From Pseudomonas sp. UBA4617 (GTDB lineage Bacteria; Pseudomonadota; Gammaproteobacteria; Pseudomonadales; Pseudomonadaceae): DNA of 64,000 bases. Every line of letters starts with the position of its first letter. Position 1 is the first letter of the stretch. The DNA lies in NCBI RefSeq assembly GCF_002386445.1, contig NZ_DGIR01000024.1, positions 22,840 through 86,839 of the forward strand, written 5' to 3'. Made by a program: the position numbers and the translations under genes. The notes under the pieces were generated by a model. That model did no database searches. It saw only the letters and a program-made list of their open reading frames with translations, and was not told the origin of the DNA. Positions 1 through 8,002 of the stretch are shown one piece after another.

Positions 1-192
1 GAAGGTCAGCGGCAGGGTGACATGGCTGTCGAACGAGAGGATGCGTTCCTGCAGGTCGTCGGCCTGGCGGGTCACCTCTCTGGAGTAGCCGGCGGGCGTG
101 GCGAAATAGTGCCAGGCAGCAAACCCGGCGCCAGCGCCAAGCGCGGTGGCCAGGCTGATAAACAGGGCTTTGTTCCAGCGTGAAGTCTTCAT
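1..192 (-). CDS. pvdM: PvdM-like dipeptidase, N-terminal 64 residues only (cut by window edge)
   Basis: Reading down from the ATG at 192-190, 64 codons are visible before the window ends. The product starts MKTSRWNKALFISLATALGA, an uncleaved-anchor or signal-peptide-like segment (residues 7-27), followed by a periplasmic chain containing FDSHVTLP. That motif has the position and shape of the first metal-binding motif of renal (M19) dipeptidases. PvdM is the periplasmic dipeptidase-like protein needed for pyoverdine maturation in fluorescent pseudomonads. The call rests on this motif, on divergence from pvdP and on an exact iron-starvation promoter upstream. The ribosome site is weak. Only the start is visible, so catalytic residues further on cannot be checked. 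Confidence 0.75.
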   Translation of the reverse strand, partial: MKTSRWNKALFISLATALGAGAGFAAWHYFATPAGYSREVTRQADDLQERILSFDSHVTLPLTF

Positions 193-253
193 CTTGGTCT
201 CAGTTGGTTCACCGTCGAGGGATGGGCACAGAGGCCGCCGCTACCTGCAGTGG

Positions 254-277
254 ACGAGCCTGCCGCGCAGGAATTTA
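254..277 (-). promoter_or_regulatory. Iron-starvation (PvdS-type sigma) promoter for pvdM
   Basis: Read on the minus strand, TAAAT (277-273) is followed after exactly 16 bases by CGT (256-254). TAAAT-N16-CGT is the known promoter recognised by the PvdS/PfrI iron-starvation sigma factors. It lies about 60 bases upstream of the pvdM start, a normal leader length. Confidence 0.8.
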
Positions 278-302
278 GCCGCGGCCTTTGGCCATGCACG
301 GT

Positions 303-326
303 TAAATTTCGCCGCTCATGCAACGT
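303..326 (+). promoter_or_regulatory. Iron-starvation (PvdS-type sigma) promoter for pvdP
   Basis: TAAAT (303-307), 16 bases, CGT (324-326): an exact match to the iron-starvation box, pointing toward pvdP. Together with the box at 254-277 it forms a back-to-back divergent promoter pair separated by 25 bases, so pvdM and pvdP should be switched on together by iron limitation. Confidence 0.82.
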
Positions 327-379
327 TCTAGCCTTGGACGGGCCGTGCTCCATGGCCGCAATGAATGCACAGGTATGCA

Positions 380-1996
380 ATGACGATTTCGCGACGCGGT
401 TTCATCGCCGGTGTGGCATTGACGGGCGTGGTGGTGCCCGCTGCGGTGGCTGCGCTGTATCACCAGCGGCAGAGCGCCGCCGAGGAATTTCCGGAGACGC
501 CTGGCGAGGCCGTCGTCGAGTTGGCCGATACCGGCCTGCAGCAGTTGGGCGATACCCTGCGCGGCGTCTGGCGCTTGACCCTGCTGGGCGAGGAGGCGGG
601 CCTGCAGGGCTTGCCGGCGGGCGACTTGGAGCTGTTTCTTGACGTTGCAGGCAATGGCCGCGCCCTGCGCGGTTATCTGGATACCCCCGAGCGCCTGCGT
701 GCGGAGGCGGAACCGCGTTACCGCGTGGTCGGCGACTTGCTGGTGGACACGCCGGGCACCTTGCGCTGGCGGCTGTTTTCGTCCCGGGCGCGCTATGAAT
801 GCCATGTCGTGCTCGACGAGGTATGGGGCCGCTTCGGCAACGCCGGGCCAGCCACCCTCAATGGGCGCATTGCCTGCCTCGACCGGGCGTTGTCGTTGCC
901 GCTGCAGGATAACCAGTTCGTGGCCTTGAAACGCACCTTCCCGGAAGCCCGCGAACGGACCCCGCTGAACCCGCAACTGCTGGCCTGGCTGGTCGCCCCG
1001 GAGCATCGCCTGTTCCACCAGCTGTGGCACGCCGCGCGGGACAAATGGCACAAGCTGGCCAAGGACAAGCAGGCGGCCCTGCGTGGCCTGGGCTGGCAAC
1101 CCGGGCCGCGTGACCGCGAGCGGGATGCGCGGGGGCGGCACAAGGACCGCAATGGCTCGGGCGAGGACTTTCTGTTCATGCACCGGCATATGCTGGGCAG
1201 CGCCCGTGCGTTGCAGGACCTGCCTTCCTGGCCGCGCTTCCCGCTGCCGCAGCCGGAACTGGAGCGCGACCGCCTCGGCTTCGCCCGTTACTTCGACAAC
1301 CATGACGGCAATGCCCTGCCGCCGACCTGGCTGGCCAGCGGTGACGCGGCGTACAGCCAGTGGGTACGCGACATCAAGGCGGCGGATACCTTCCACGGCA
1401 ATTTCCAGGTCTGGGAGTCGCGCTATACCGACCCGGAATACCTGGGCACGCTGACCTTGGCGCAGTTCGGCTCGGAGCTGGAACTGGGCCTGCACGACTG
1501 GTTGCACATGCGCTGGGCATCGGTGCCGCGCGACCCCGCCAATGGCATGCCGGTGCCCACGGCGCGCACGCCGGATGACTTTGCCGAGCGTTGGTTCGCT
1601 GCGCAGAACGATTTCCTTGGAGACCCGTTTTCCTCCCATGTGAACCCGGTGTTCTGGCGTTTTCATGGCTGGATCGACGACCGCATCGACGATTGGTTCC
1701 ACGCCCACGAACGGCTGCACCCCGGCGAGGTCCGGCGCCTGCAGGTCAACGGTGTGCCGTGGTTCGCCCCCGGGCGTTGGGTGGCCGTGGCGGATCCGTG
1801 GCTGGGGCCGGATACCCATGGTTGCTCGACCGTGCCGGGGCTGCGGCCTGGGCGCAGTGTGGAGATGGACCCGGAAACGATGAAGCTGGCATTGCGCATC
1901 ATCTACAGCGATGACGGTCTGTTCGAGCGACTGCAACCCAGGGTGCCGCAGCGACCGTGGTATGCGCGCAACCTGAGGATGGTGCAGCGCCAGTGA
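380..1996 (+). CDS. pvdP: PvdP, copper tyrosinase that matures the pyoverdine chromophore
   Basis: A periplasmic type-3 copper enzyme. In P. aeruginosa PvdP oxidises the tyrosine-derived ring of ferribactin to form the pyoverdine fluorophore. I start it at the ATG at 380: the product then opens MTISRRGFIAG, a compact twin-arginine signal, and AGG lies 8-10 bases upstream. An in-frame ATG at 365 would add five residues and has no ribosome site. Candidate copper ligands are visible as MHRH (H268, H270), HDWLH (H372, H376) and SSHVNPVFWRFH (H420, H429), the last being the typical second copper site of tyrosinases. At 538 residues the length fits the family. An exact iron-starvation promoter precedes it, and it converges with opmQ, ending 26 bases from that gene's stop. 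Confidence 0.88.
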   Translation: MTISRRGFIAGVALTGVVVPAAVAALYHQRQSAAEEFPETPGEAVVELADTGLQQLGDTLRGVWRLTLLGEEAGLQGLPAGDLELFLDVAGNGRALRGYLDTPERLRAEAEPRYRVVGDLLVDTPGTLRWRLFSSRARYECHVVLDEVWGRFGNAGPATLNGRIACLDRALSLPLQDNQFVALKRTFPEARERTPLNPQLLAWLVAPEHRLFHQLWHAARDKWHKLAKDKQAALRGLGWQPGPRDRERDARGRHKDRNGSGEDFLFMHRHMLGSARALQDLPSWPRFPLPQPELERDRLGFARYFDNHDGNALPPTWLASGDAAYSQWVRDIKAADTFHGNFQVWESRYTDPEYLGTLTLAQFGSELELGLHDWLHMRWASVPRDPANGMPVPTARTPDDFAERWFAAQNDFLGDPFSSHVNPVFWRFHGWIDDRIDDWFHAHERLHPGEVRRLQVNGVPWFAPGRWVAVADPWLGPDTHGCSTVPGLRPGRSVEMDPETMKLALRIIYSDDGLFERLQPRVPQRPWYARNLRMVQRQ

Positions 1997-2021
1997 TGAA
2001 GCACGCGCCGTTGGCGCGCGC

Positions 2022-3440
2022 CTATAACCGATCGTGCACAGGATCGATTTCCCAACCCCCGCCCAGTGCCTTGTACAACGCCACGCTGCCCTGCAACCGC
2101 GCCAGGCGCAGTTGCGCCTGCTGGTCCTGCGCCACATACAAGGTGCGCTGGGTCTCCAGCACGCTCAACAAGGTCTCGGCTCCCGCGGCGTAACGCTGTT
2201 GCGCCAGCTCGAATGCCAGCCGTGCCTGTTGCACCTCTTCATCCTGCCATTGCCGCTGGCGCTCCGCGCCGTCGATTGCATTGAGCGCCTTCTCGACATC
2301 GGCAAAGCCGGCCAGGATGCTGCTGCGGTAGGTCTCCAGCATTTCCGCCTGTTCGGCTTCGGCCAGTTCACCTGCCGCGCGCAACCGGCCGTTGTCGAAG
2401 ACCGGCGCGACCAGGCCACTGGTGAGCGTGTAGTAGGCGCTGTCGAACAGGTGGGCAACGGTATTGGCACCCGCCCCCAGGCTGGCGCCGAGGGTGAGCT
2501 TGGGCAGCATGGCCGCGCGGGCGACCTGCACGTTGGCGCTGGCGGCTGCCAGTCGTGCTTCTGCCGCTGCGATATCCGGGCGGCGGGTGAGCAGTTCGCT
2601 GGGCACGCCACTGCCGATGGCAGGCCACTGCAGGCTGGCGATCGCTTCCTGGCTGCTGGGCAGCGACTGCACCGGTTCACCGAGCAGGGTCGCCAGGGTG
2701 ACCCGGCTGTCTTGCCACTTCTGCTCCAGCAACGGCAACTGACGTTGCTGGGCGGCGACCAGGCTGCGCTGCTGGGCCAGCTCCAGGCGCGTGGCGGCCC
2801 CGTTGCGCTGGCGCGCTTCGACCAGTCCCAGCACGTCCCGGGCATTGCGCAGGTTCAGGCGGGCGATGCGCAATTGTTCTTTCAGGGCCAGCCCCTGCAA
2901 ATAACTGTCGGCCACGGCACTGACCAGGGTCAGCTCGACAGTCTGGCGGTCGAAACGGCTGGCATCGAGGCTGCGCAGGGCATTTTCGCGAGTCGCCCGC
3001 AGGCCGCCCCAGAAGTCGATTTCGTAGCTGGCGCTGAGCTGCAGGTCGAATGAGGTGCTGGTCGGTTCGTTGCGGCTGACATCTAGCTGGTCGTTGCCCT
3101 CGCCATGCAGCAGGCGTTGGCGGTTGCCGTCCAGGCCCAGCTTCAGTTCCGGCAGCAATGGCGCGCCGGCCATGACTGCGCGGGCGCGCGCCTGGCGCAC
3201 CCGCGCCGTGGCGGCGGCGAGGTCGTGGGCATTGTGCAGGGCATGCTGCACCAGGCGGTCCAGTTCGCGGCTGGCGAAAGCATGCCACCATCGTGTCGTC
3301 GGCCGTTGGGCCGATGCTGATACGGCTGCGCCCTGCCAGGCGAGCGGTGCGGGAATGCCGTTGGCGGGCATGGGGGGCGTGGTGCAGGCGGCAAGGCTGA
3401 CGCACAGGGTCAGCAGGCTGAAGCGGCTGGGCAGAGTCAT
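2022..3440 (-). CDS. opmQ: OpmQ, outer-membrane factor of the PvdRT-OpmQ pyoverdine exporter
   Basis: A 472-residue outer-membrane channel of the NodT/TolC (RND outer-membrane factor) family. It opens with a lipoprotein signal: a hydrophobic stretch ending in the lipobox LAAC, with C19 to be lipidated. The body shows the duplicated coiled-coil pattern of the OEP repeats, including TRRPDIAAAEARL, a strongly conserved motif at the start of the second repeat. It is the last gene of the minus-strand operon pvdR-pvdT-opmQ, with three bases between the pvdT stop and this ATG. In P. aeruginosa PvdRT-OpmQ secretes new pyoverdine and recycles used pyoverdine from the periplasm; that role is inferred here from context and similarity. 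Confidence 0.88.
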   Translation of the reverse strand: MTLPSRFSLLTLCVSLAACTTPPMPANGIPAPLAWQGAAVSASAQRPTTRWWHAFASRELDRLVQHALHNAHDLAAATARVRQARARAVMAGAPLLPELKLGLDGNRQRLLHGEGNDQLDVSRNEPTSTSFDLQLSASYEIDFWGGLRATRENALRSLDASRFDRQTVELTLVSAVADSYLQGLALKEQLRIARLNLRNARDVLGLVEARQRNGAATRLELAQQRSLVAAQQRQLPLLEQKWQDSRVTLATLLGEPVQSLPSSQEAIASLQWPAIGSGVPSELLTRRPDIAAAEARLAAASANVQVARAAMLPKLTLGASLGAGANTVAHLFDSAYYTLTSGLVAPVFDNGRLRAAGELAEAEQAEMLETYRSSILAGFADVEKALNAIDGAERQRQWQDEEVQQARLAFELAQQRYAAGAETLLSVLETQRTLYVAQDQQAQLRLARLQGSVALYKALGGGWEIDPVHDRL

Positions 3441-3443
3441 GGG

Positions 3444-5408
3444 TTATTCACTGGTAAGGGCTTTGACCGGATCGAGGCGGGCGGCCTTGCGCGCTGGCAT
3501 GAAGCCGAACACGATGCCGGTAACCACGGCGCAGGCAAAGGCGCCGAGCATGGCGGGCAGGGCGAAGGCTACTGCCACCTCAGCCAGCATCAGGCCGGCG
3601 CCGATGGCCAGGGCCAGGACGATGCCGGCCAGGCCGCCGACCATCGACAGCATCACCGCCTCGCTGAGAAATTGCCGCAGGATGTCGCGCTGGCGGGCGC
3701 CGGTCGCCATGCGGATACCGATTTCGCGGGTGCGCTCGCGCACGGTCATCAGCATGATGTTCATCACCCCGATGCCGCCGACCAGCAGCGAAATCGCAGC
3801 AATCGCCCCCAGCATCAGCGACAGGCTGTTCTGTGTGCGCGCTTCGGCCTGGATCAGCGCGGCATCGTTGGTCAGCTCGAAGTCGCGGCGCCCGTTGTGG
3901 CGCTGGCGCAGCAGCTGGTCGATGGCCGCTTCGGTCTCGTCAACCCGCGTGGAGTCGAGAGCGGCGACGGCGATGTAGTCCGGGTCGCGCTGGCCGAACA
4001 GGCGGATGGCCGCCGCAGAGTAGGGCACCACGATGCGCCCGTCGCTGTCCTGGTCGCCGGAGCTGGCACCCTTGCCTGCCAGGATACCGACCACCTGGAA
4101 CGGTACATTGCCGATCAGCAGGTACTGCCCCAGCGGGTCGCGCCCAGGGTCGAGCATCTTGTCCCGCACTTTCTGGCCGATCACCGCCACTGCCGCGGCG
4201 GTGGCTTCATCGGTTTCGGTGTAGAAGCTGCCGTGCACCGCCGGCCAGTTGAAAAGTTCGGGGAAGCGGGTGTTGTTGCCACCCACATAGAACCGCTGGC
4301 TGTGGTTGCCGTAACGCACCATCATCTTTTCTCCAAGCACCGGCATCACGTGCCGAACCTGCGGCAACTGGCCGATGGCGGCGACATCGTCGAGAGTGAT
4401 GGTACCGGCCTGTTCGCCCAGGCTCGCCGGTTTGCCATTGAGGTAGAGGATGTTCGAGCCGAAGGCGGCCATCTGCGCCATCACCTGGCGTTTGCTGCCT
4501 TCGCCCACGGCCAGCATCACCACCACCGAGGCGACACCGATGACGATGCCCAGCAGGGTCAGGGCGGTGCGGAAGCGGTTGACCCACATCACCCGCCAGG
4601 CGGCCTGCAGGGCTTCGCGCAGTTCGCCTTTCCACGCCCCGCGCAAGGCCGCGCCGCGGTCCAGGTGCTGACGCAACTGGTCGGCCTGCAGCCCTCGTCC
4701 ATGGTCCACCGGGGGCTGCCCGGTGGCCGAATCGCTGATGACCACACCGTCGCGAATCTCGATCACCCGCTGCGCCCGCGCTGCCACGTTGCGGTCATGG
4801 GTGATCAGGATGATCACGTGGCCCTGACTGGCCAGCTCGTCGAGCAACGCCATCACCTCGCTGCCGCTGTGGCTGTCGAGCGCGCCGGTGGGTTCGTCGG
4901 CGAGGATGATGTGGCCGCCGTTCATCAAGGCTCGGGCAATCGATACCCGCTGCTGCTGGCCGCCAGACAACTGGTGCGGGCGGTTGCCGGTGCGGCTGGC
5001 CAGACCCAGGCGGTCGAGCAGGGCACTGGCGCGGGCGTGGCGTTCGCTGGCAGCGATGCCAGCATAGATGGCCGGCATTTCGACGTTTTCCCGCGCCGAG
5101 CCGGAGGGGATCAGGTGGTAGCCCTGGAACACGAAGCCAAACGCCTCGCGGCGCAACCAGGCCAGCTCGTCACTGCCCAGTTCGGCCACGTCCTTGCCGG
5201 CGAAGCGGTAGCTGCCGGAGGTAGGGCGGTCGAGGCAGCCGAGGATGTTCATCAGCGTCGACTTGCCCGAACCTGAGGCGCCGACAATGGCGACGAACTC
5301 GCCGGGGTGGATGCGCAAGCTGATGCCATGCAGGATATCGACTTTGGGGGAGCCGACGCCGCCGAAGGATTTACGGATGTCGACCAGTTCGATCAGGGGT
5401 GTGCTCAT
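3444..5408 (-). CDS. pvdT: PvdT, MacB-type ABC transporter (ATPase fused to permease)
   Basis: The inner-membrane motor of the pyoverdine tripartite pump. The N-terminal half is an ABC ATPase: Walker A GASGSGKST at residues 43-51, signature LSGGQQQRV near 147 and Walker B ILADEPTGALDS near 170. A membrane segment near residue 280 leads into the large periplasmic MacB domain, and three more membrane segments close the protein, including GGIGVMNIMLMTVRERTREIG, the usual FtsX/MacB loop region. At 654 residues it has the normal MacB length. The stop and start of pvdR and pvdT abut with no gap, and opmQ follows after three bases, so the three are co-translated. Sequence alone cannot separate it from a macrolide exporter; the pyoverdine promoter and neighbours decide. 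Confidence 0.88.
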   Translation of the reverse strand: MSTPLIELVDIRKSFGGVGSPKVDILHGISLRIHPGEFVAIVGASGSGKSTLMNILGCLDRPTSGSYRFAGKDVAELGSDELAWLRREAFGFVFQGYHLIPSGSARENVEMPAIYAGIAASERHARASALLDRLGLASRTGNRPHQLSGGQQQRVSIARALMNGGHIILADEPTGALDSHSGSEVMALLDELASQGHVIILITHDRNVAARAQRVIEIRDGVVISDSATGQPPVDHGRGLQADQLRQHLDRGAALRGAWKGELREALQAAWRVMWVNRFRTALTLLGIVIGVASVVVMLAVGEGSKRQVMAQMAAFGSNILYLNGKPASLGEQAGTITLDDVAAIGQLPQVRHVMPVLGEKMMVRYGNHSQRFYVGGNNTRFPELFNWPAVHGSFYTETDEATAAAVAVIGQKVRDKMLDPGRDPLGQYLLIGNVPFQVVGILAGKGASSGDQDSDGRIVVPYSAAAIRLFGQRDPDYIAVAALDSTRVDETEAAIDQLLRQRHNGRRDFELTNDAALIQAEARTQNSLSLMLGAIAAISLLVGGIGVMNIMLMTVRERTREIGIRMATGARQRDILRQFLSEAVMLSMVGGLAGIVLALAIGAGLMLAEVAVAFALPAMLGAFACAVVTGIVFGFMPARKAARLDPVKALTSE

Positions 5409-6581
5409 TCAGCCTCCGTTGACGCCAGGGGCGCCGATGACCAGGCGTTCGCCTTCACTGAGGCCGTCCAGTACCTGCACCCGCAGGCGGTCACTGAGGC
5501 CGGTGCGAACCTGGCGTTGTTCCACCTTGCCGTCGCGGGTCAGCACACGCGCCAGGCGCAGGCCATCCGCTTCGTCCAGCGCAGCCCGTGGCACGGTCAG
5601 CACCTGGCTGGCCTTGCCTGCGACGAAGAACACCTGGGTGGTCATCTCGGCCATCAGCGCACCGTCCGGGTTGTCGACATCCAGCAACACGCTGTACTGC
5701 ACCACCTGGTTGCCAGCGCTGCCGTTGCTGACGCTGGCCGGGCTACCACCGCCCTGGCTGGCCTGTTCCAGTGGTTTGGGTGGCACCGGCAGCACCTGGC
5801 GCACGGTGCTGGTCCAGCGGCGCTTGCCGCCAGCCAGCGTGGTGAAGTACGCGGTCATGCCGGGCTTGACCTTGCCGATGTCAGCTTCCGATACCTGTGC
5901 CCACACTGTCATTGGCGAGAGCCTGGCGATGCGCAGGATCAACGGGGTTTGCTGTTGGGCGTTGAGGGTTTGCCCCTCGCGGGCATCCACCGCTACCACG
6001 GTACCGTCCATGGGCGCATAGATGCGTGTGTAGCCCAGTTCGGCCTCGTCGCTGCGCAAGCTGGCCTGGGCCTGGCGAATCTGCGCCTGGAACATGTCGA
6101 TGCGTGCCTGGGTGACGTTGAGCTGGGCAGTGGCGGTTTGCACGTCTTCGTCGCGGGTGGCGCCGGCAGCGGCCAGGTCGCGTTGGCGCTTGAGCTGCTG
6201 CCGCGCCAGTTGGAACTGCGCGCGTTGCTCGGCAAGCTGGGCCTTGAGGTTGTCGATCGAGTAGCGGCCGGCATCCAGCCGGGCCTGCTGGGTCGAGGGG
6301 TCGATCTCGACCAGCAGCTGGCCTTTGCGTACGGTGTCGCCGACTTCGACGTGCAGGGTGTGGATCTGCCCGGAGGCCTGGGCACCGACATCCACGTAGC
6401 GTCTTGGCTGCAGGGTGCCGAGTGCGGTGACGCTGCTTTCGATGTCGGCGCGGGTCACGGCGACCGTGCTGGGCGTTGGTGCAGCGTAGGGCGGGATCGT
6501 CCAGGCCAGCAGGCAGCCCACGGCGAGCAGACCCAGGCCGAAGAGCAGGGCCCGGGGACGGGTGTTGGGTAAAGGTCTCAT
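5409..6581 (-). CDS. pvdR: PvdR, periplasmic adaptor (membrane fusion protein) of the pyoverdine exporter
   Basis: A HlyD/MacA-type adaptor linking PvdT to OpmQ. The chosen start at 6581 gives 390 residues beginning MRPLPNTRPRALLFGLG, a single N-terminal membrane anchor, with GGAAG as ribosome site. A longer in-frame reading from 6710 would run through the promoter box and is not credible. The order is the standard one: a lipoyl half motif (VGDTVRKGQLLVEIDPS), a long coiled-coil hairpin rich in Q, A and R, the second lipoyl half (YAPMDGTVVAVDAREG), then the beta-barrel. First gene of the pvdR-pvdT-opmQ operon, preceded by an exact iron-starvation promoter with a leader of roughly 25 bases. 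Confidence 0.87.
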   Translation of the reverse strand: MRPLPNTRPRALLFGLGLLAVGCLLAWTIPPYAAPTPSTVAVTRADIESSVTALGTLQPRRYVDVGAQASGQIHTLHVEVGDTVRKGQLLVEIDPSTQQARLDAGRYSIDNLKAQLAEQRAQFQLARQQLKRQRDLAAAGATRDEDVQTATAQLNVTQARIDMFQAQIRQAQASLRSDEAELGYTRIYAPMDGTVVAVDAREGQTLNAQQQTPLILRIARLSPMTVWAQVSEADIGKVKPGMTAYFTTLAGGKRRWTSTVRQVLPVPPKPLEQASQGGGSPASVSNGSAGNQVVQYSVLLDVDNPDGALMAEMTTQVFFVAGKASQVLTVPRAALDEADGLRLARVLTRDGKVEQRQVRTGLSDRLRVQVLDGLSEGERLVIGAPGVNGG

Positions 6582-6612
6582 GCACACTTCCAGCCAAGTG
6601 GGTGCCAGATAG

Positions 6613-6636
6613 ACGAAAGCGGCAGAAAAGGATTTA
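6613..6636 (-). promoter_or_regulatory. Iron-starvation promoter of the pvdR-pvdT-opmQ operon
   Basis: On the minus strand TAAAT (6636-6632) and CGT (6615-6613) are separated by exactly 16 bases, the third perfect iron-starvation box in the first 6.7 kb. It ends 31 bases before the pvdR start codon. Confidence 0.82.
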
Positions 6637-6701
6637 GCGGTTATCGCGTGGGGCTGGCATGGCGATAGGGATGTGACGCCGGCCGCCATACCCGTGTTGC
6701 T

Positions 6702-6720
6702 GAGAATCATTATAATTTGT
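6702..6720. promoter_or_regulatory. Fur-box-like site overlapping a TATAAT -10 element upstream of the sigma gene
   Basis: The stretch GAGAATCATTATAATT (6702-6717) resembles the Fur consensus of repeated GATAAT units and contains TATAAT at 6711-6716, a perfect -10 hexamer reading toward the sigma gene. The reverse strand also contains TATAAT (6714-6709). Fur-iron bound here would block transcription when iron is plentiful. No good -35 is seen at 16-18 bases on the plus strand. Confidence 0.65.
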
Positions 6721-6806
6721 AAGATCGCAGGTTGATATCACTCGGTCCCGCTCGCTGCCTGAAAGGGCTTTCTGGCCAGGCTGGCAGGACGATCTCAGGT
6801 AACGTC

Positions 6807-7283
6807 GTGGAACATTACTATCGCGAACTGGTGGGCTTCCTTTCCGCGCGCCTGGGCAGTCGCCAGGCCGCGGAAGACGTGGCGCACGATGCTTACCTGC
6901 GGGTGCTGGAGCGCACCGACGGCGAACGCATCGAGCACCCACGTGCCTTCCTGTACCGCACCGCGCTCAACCTGGTAGTCGACTGCCATCGGCGCCATCT
7001 GGTACGCCAGGCTGAGCCGCTGGAAGTGCTGGACAGCGACGAGCGCTGGCACACCCCGGCGCCGGCTCATGACATGCAGCTCGACCAGCGCCTGGCGCTG
7101 ATGCAGCGTGCCCTGGATGAGCTGGGCAAGGTTTGCCGTGAATGCTTTTTGCTGCGCAAGCTCGATGGCCTGTCGCACCAGCAGATTGCCGACCACCTGG
7201 GTATTTCCCGCAGCTTGGTGGAAAAACACATCGTCAACGCCATGAAGCACTGCCGGGTGCGCATGCGCGAGTGGGAATGCTGA
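6807..7283 (+). CDS. ECF sigma factor, FecI/FpvI-like (iron-responsive)
   Basis: A short two-domain sigma-70 factor of the iron-starvation ECF group. Region 2 is visible as YYRELVGFL and AAEDVAHDAYLRVLER, and region 4 as the helix-turn-helix LSHQQIADHLGISRSLVEKH. I choose the GTG at 6807 (AGG 7-8 bases upstream) because it gives 158 residues beginning VEHYYREL, the usual length and start of FpvI/FecI proteins. A TTG at 6732 lies only about 15 bases past the -10 and would add an unconserved tail. A Fur-like site sits over the promoter. No anti-sigma gene or receptor follows, so its partner would be elsewhere. It could be FpvI or another siderophore sigma factor. Confidence 0.82.
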   Translation: MEHYYRELVGFLSARLGSRQAAEDVAHDAYLRVLERTDGERIEHPRAFLYRTALNLVVDCHRRHLVRQAEPLEVLDSDERWHTPAPAHDMQLDQRLALMQRALDELGKVCRECFLLRKLDGLSHQQIADHLGISRSLVEKHIVNAMKHCRVRMREWEC

Positions 7284-7451
7284 GTGCCGGCCAGCCAGCG
7301 ACCGAAAATTCCCTCGCCCACTACTTGATTTCTGCGTCTTTCCCGACTTCTATCAAGGTAGACCCCTGCCAGGCCTCGACCTGGCAGTAGCCGTCACTGG
7401 CGCAGTACGGTCATGGAGCGTACCCATTACCCCACTGCCCAGGCCCGACCA

Positions 7452-7931
7452 ATGGCAAACAAGACCTTGCGCATCCTTATCGCCGATGCACACCCGTGCC
7501 AGCGCCTGCAGCTGGAACGGCTGCTCAATGGGCTGGGCTATTACCGGATTGCACCCGTGGACAGCTTCGAGGAGCTGCAGCGCTTGGTGCTGTGTGCCTT
7601 GCAGCCGTTCCATCTGCTGCTGGGCAATATCGAGCTGGCCAGCCATGCCGGGGTCGACCTGGAGCGCTTCTGCCGGGTCAGCCCGCAGATCCAGCATGCC
7701 CTGCTGTATCACTCCAGTCAGGTGAAAGTCCCTTCGGTGCCCCAGGCCGAGCGTCAGGCCGTCAGCCTGAGCCTGCCGCAGGTGCCTGACAATGAGGCGC
7801 TGGAGGCGTTCATGGCGATCATCGACACGCCGCTGCAGGTCGGCAAGCTGCCACTGCCGGGCACGCTGCCAGCGGCACCGGCGCGGCCAGTGGCGCGGGC
7901 CAACTTCGCCCACACGGTGTTCAACCGCTAG
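7452..7931 (+). CDS. Receiver-like protein lacking the phospho-acceptor aspartate
   Basis: About 159 residues. The first 110 follow the CheY receiver fold: TLRILIADAHPCQRLQLERLL matches beta-1/alpha-1, with the acidic pair reduced to D-A. The strand that normally carries the phosphorylated Asp reads HLLLGNIEL, so that Asp is Asn. No output domain follows; the tail is proline/alanine-rich (residues 130-150). It is probably a phosphorylation-independent pseudo-receiver, but no function is recognised. An in-frame ATG at 7413 would add 13 residues; neither start has a strong ribosome site, and I prefer 7452 because the fold begins there. It stands alone between the sigma gene and an MFS transporter. 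Confidence 0.6.
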   Translation: MANKTLRILIADAHPCQRLQLERLLNGLGYYRIAPVDSFEELQRLVLCALQPFHLLLGNIELASHAGVDLERFCRVSPQIQHALLYHSSQVKVPSVPQAERQAVSLSLPQVPDNEALEAFMAIIDTPLQVGKLPLPGTLPAAPARPVARANFAHTVFNR

Positions 7932-8002
7932 CAAGCCACAGGCGCGGCAAGGGTGCTGCTATTTGCTATCCTTCCGGCCTTTGCCGATTTGCGGACCCTG
8001 CC

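Noticed and set aside
6582..6710. N-terminal extension of PvdR to 6710
   Set aside because: It would translate through the iron-starvation promoter; the start at 6581 has a ribosome site and gives a normal membrane anchor.
6732..6806. N-terminal extension of the ECF sigma factor from a TTG
   Set aside because: The TTG is only about 15 bases past the -10 element, leaves no room for a ribosome site, and the added residues match no sigma region.
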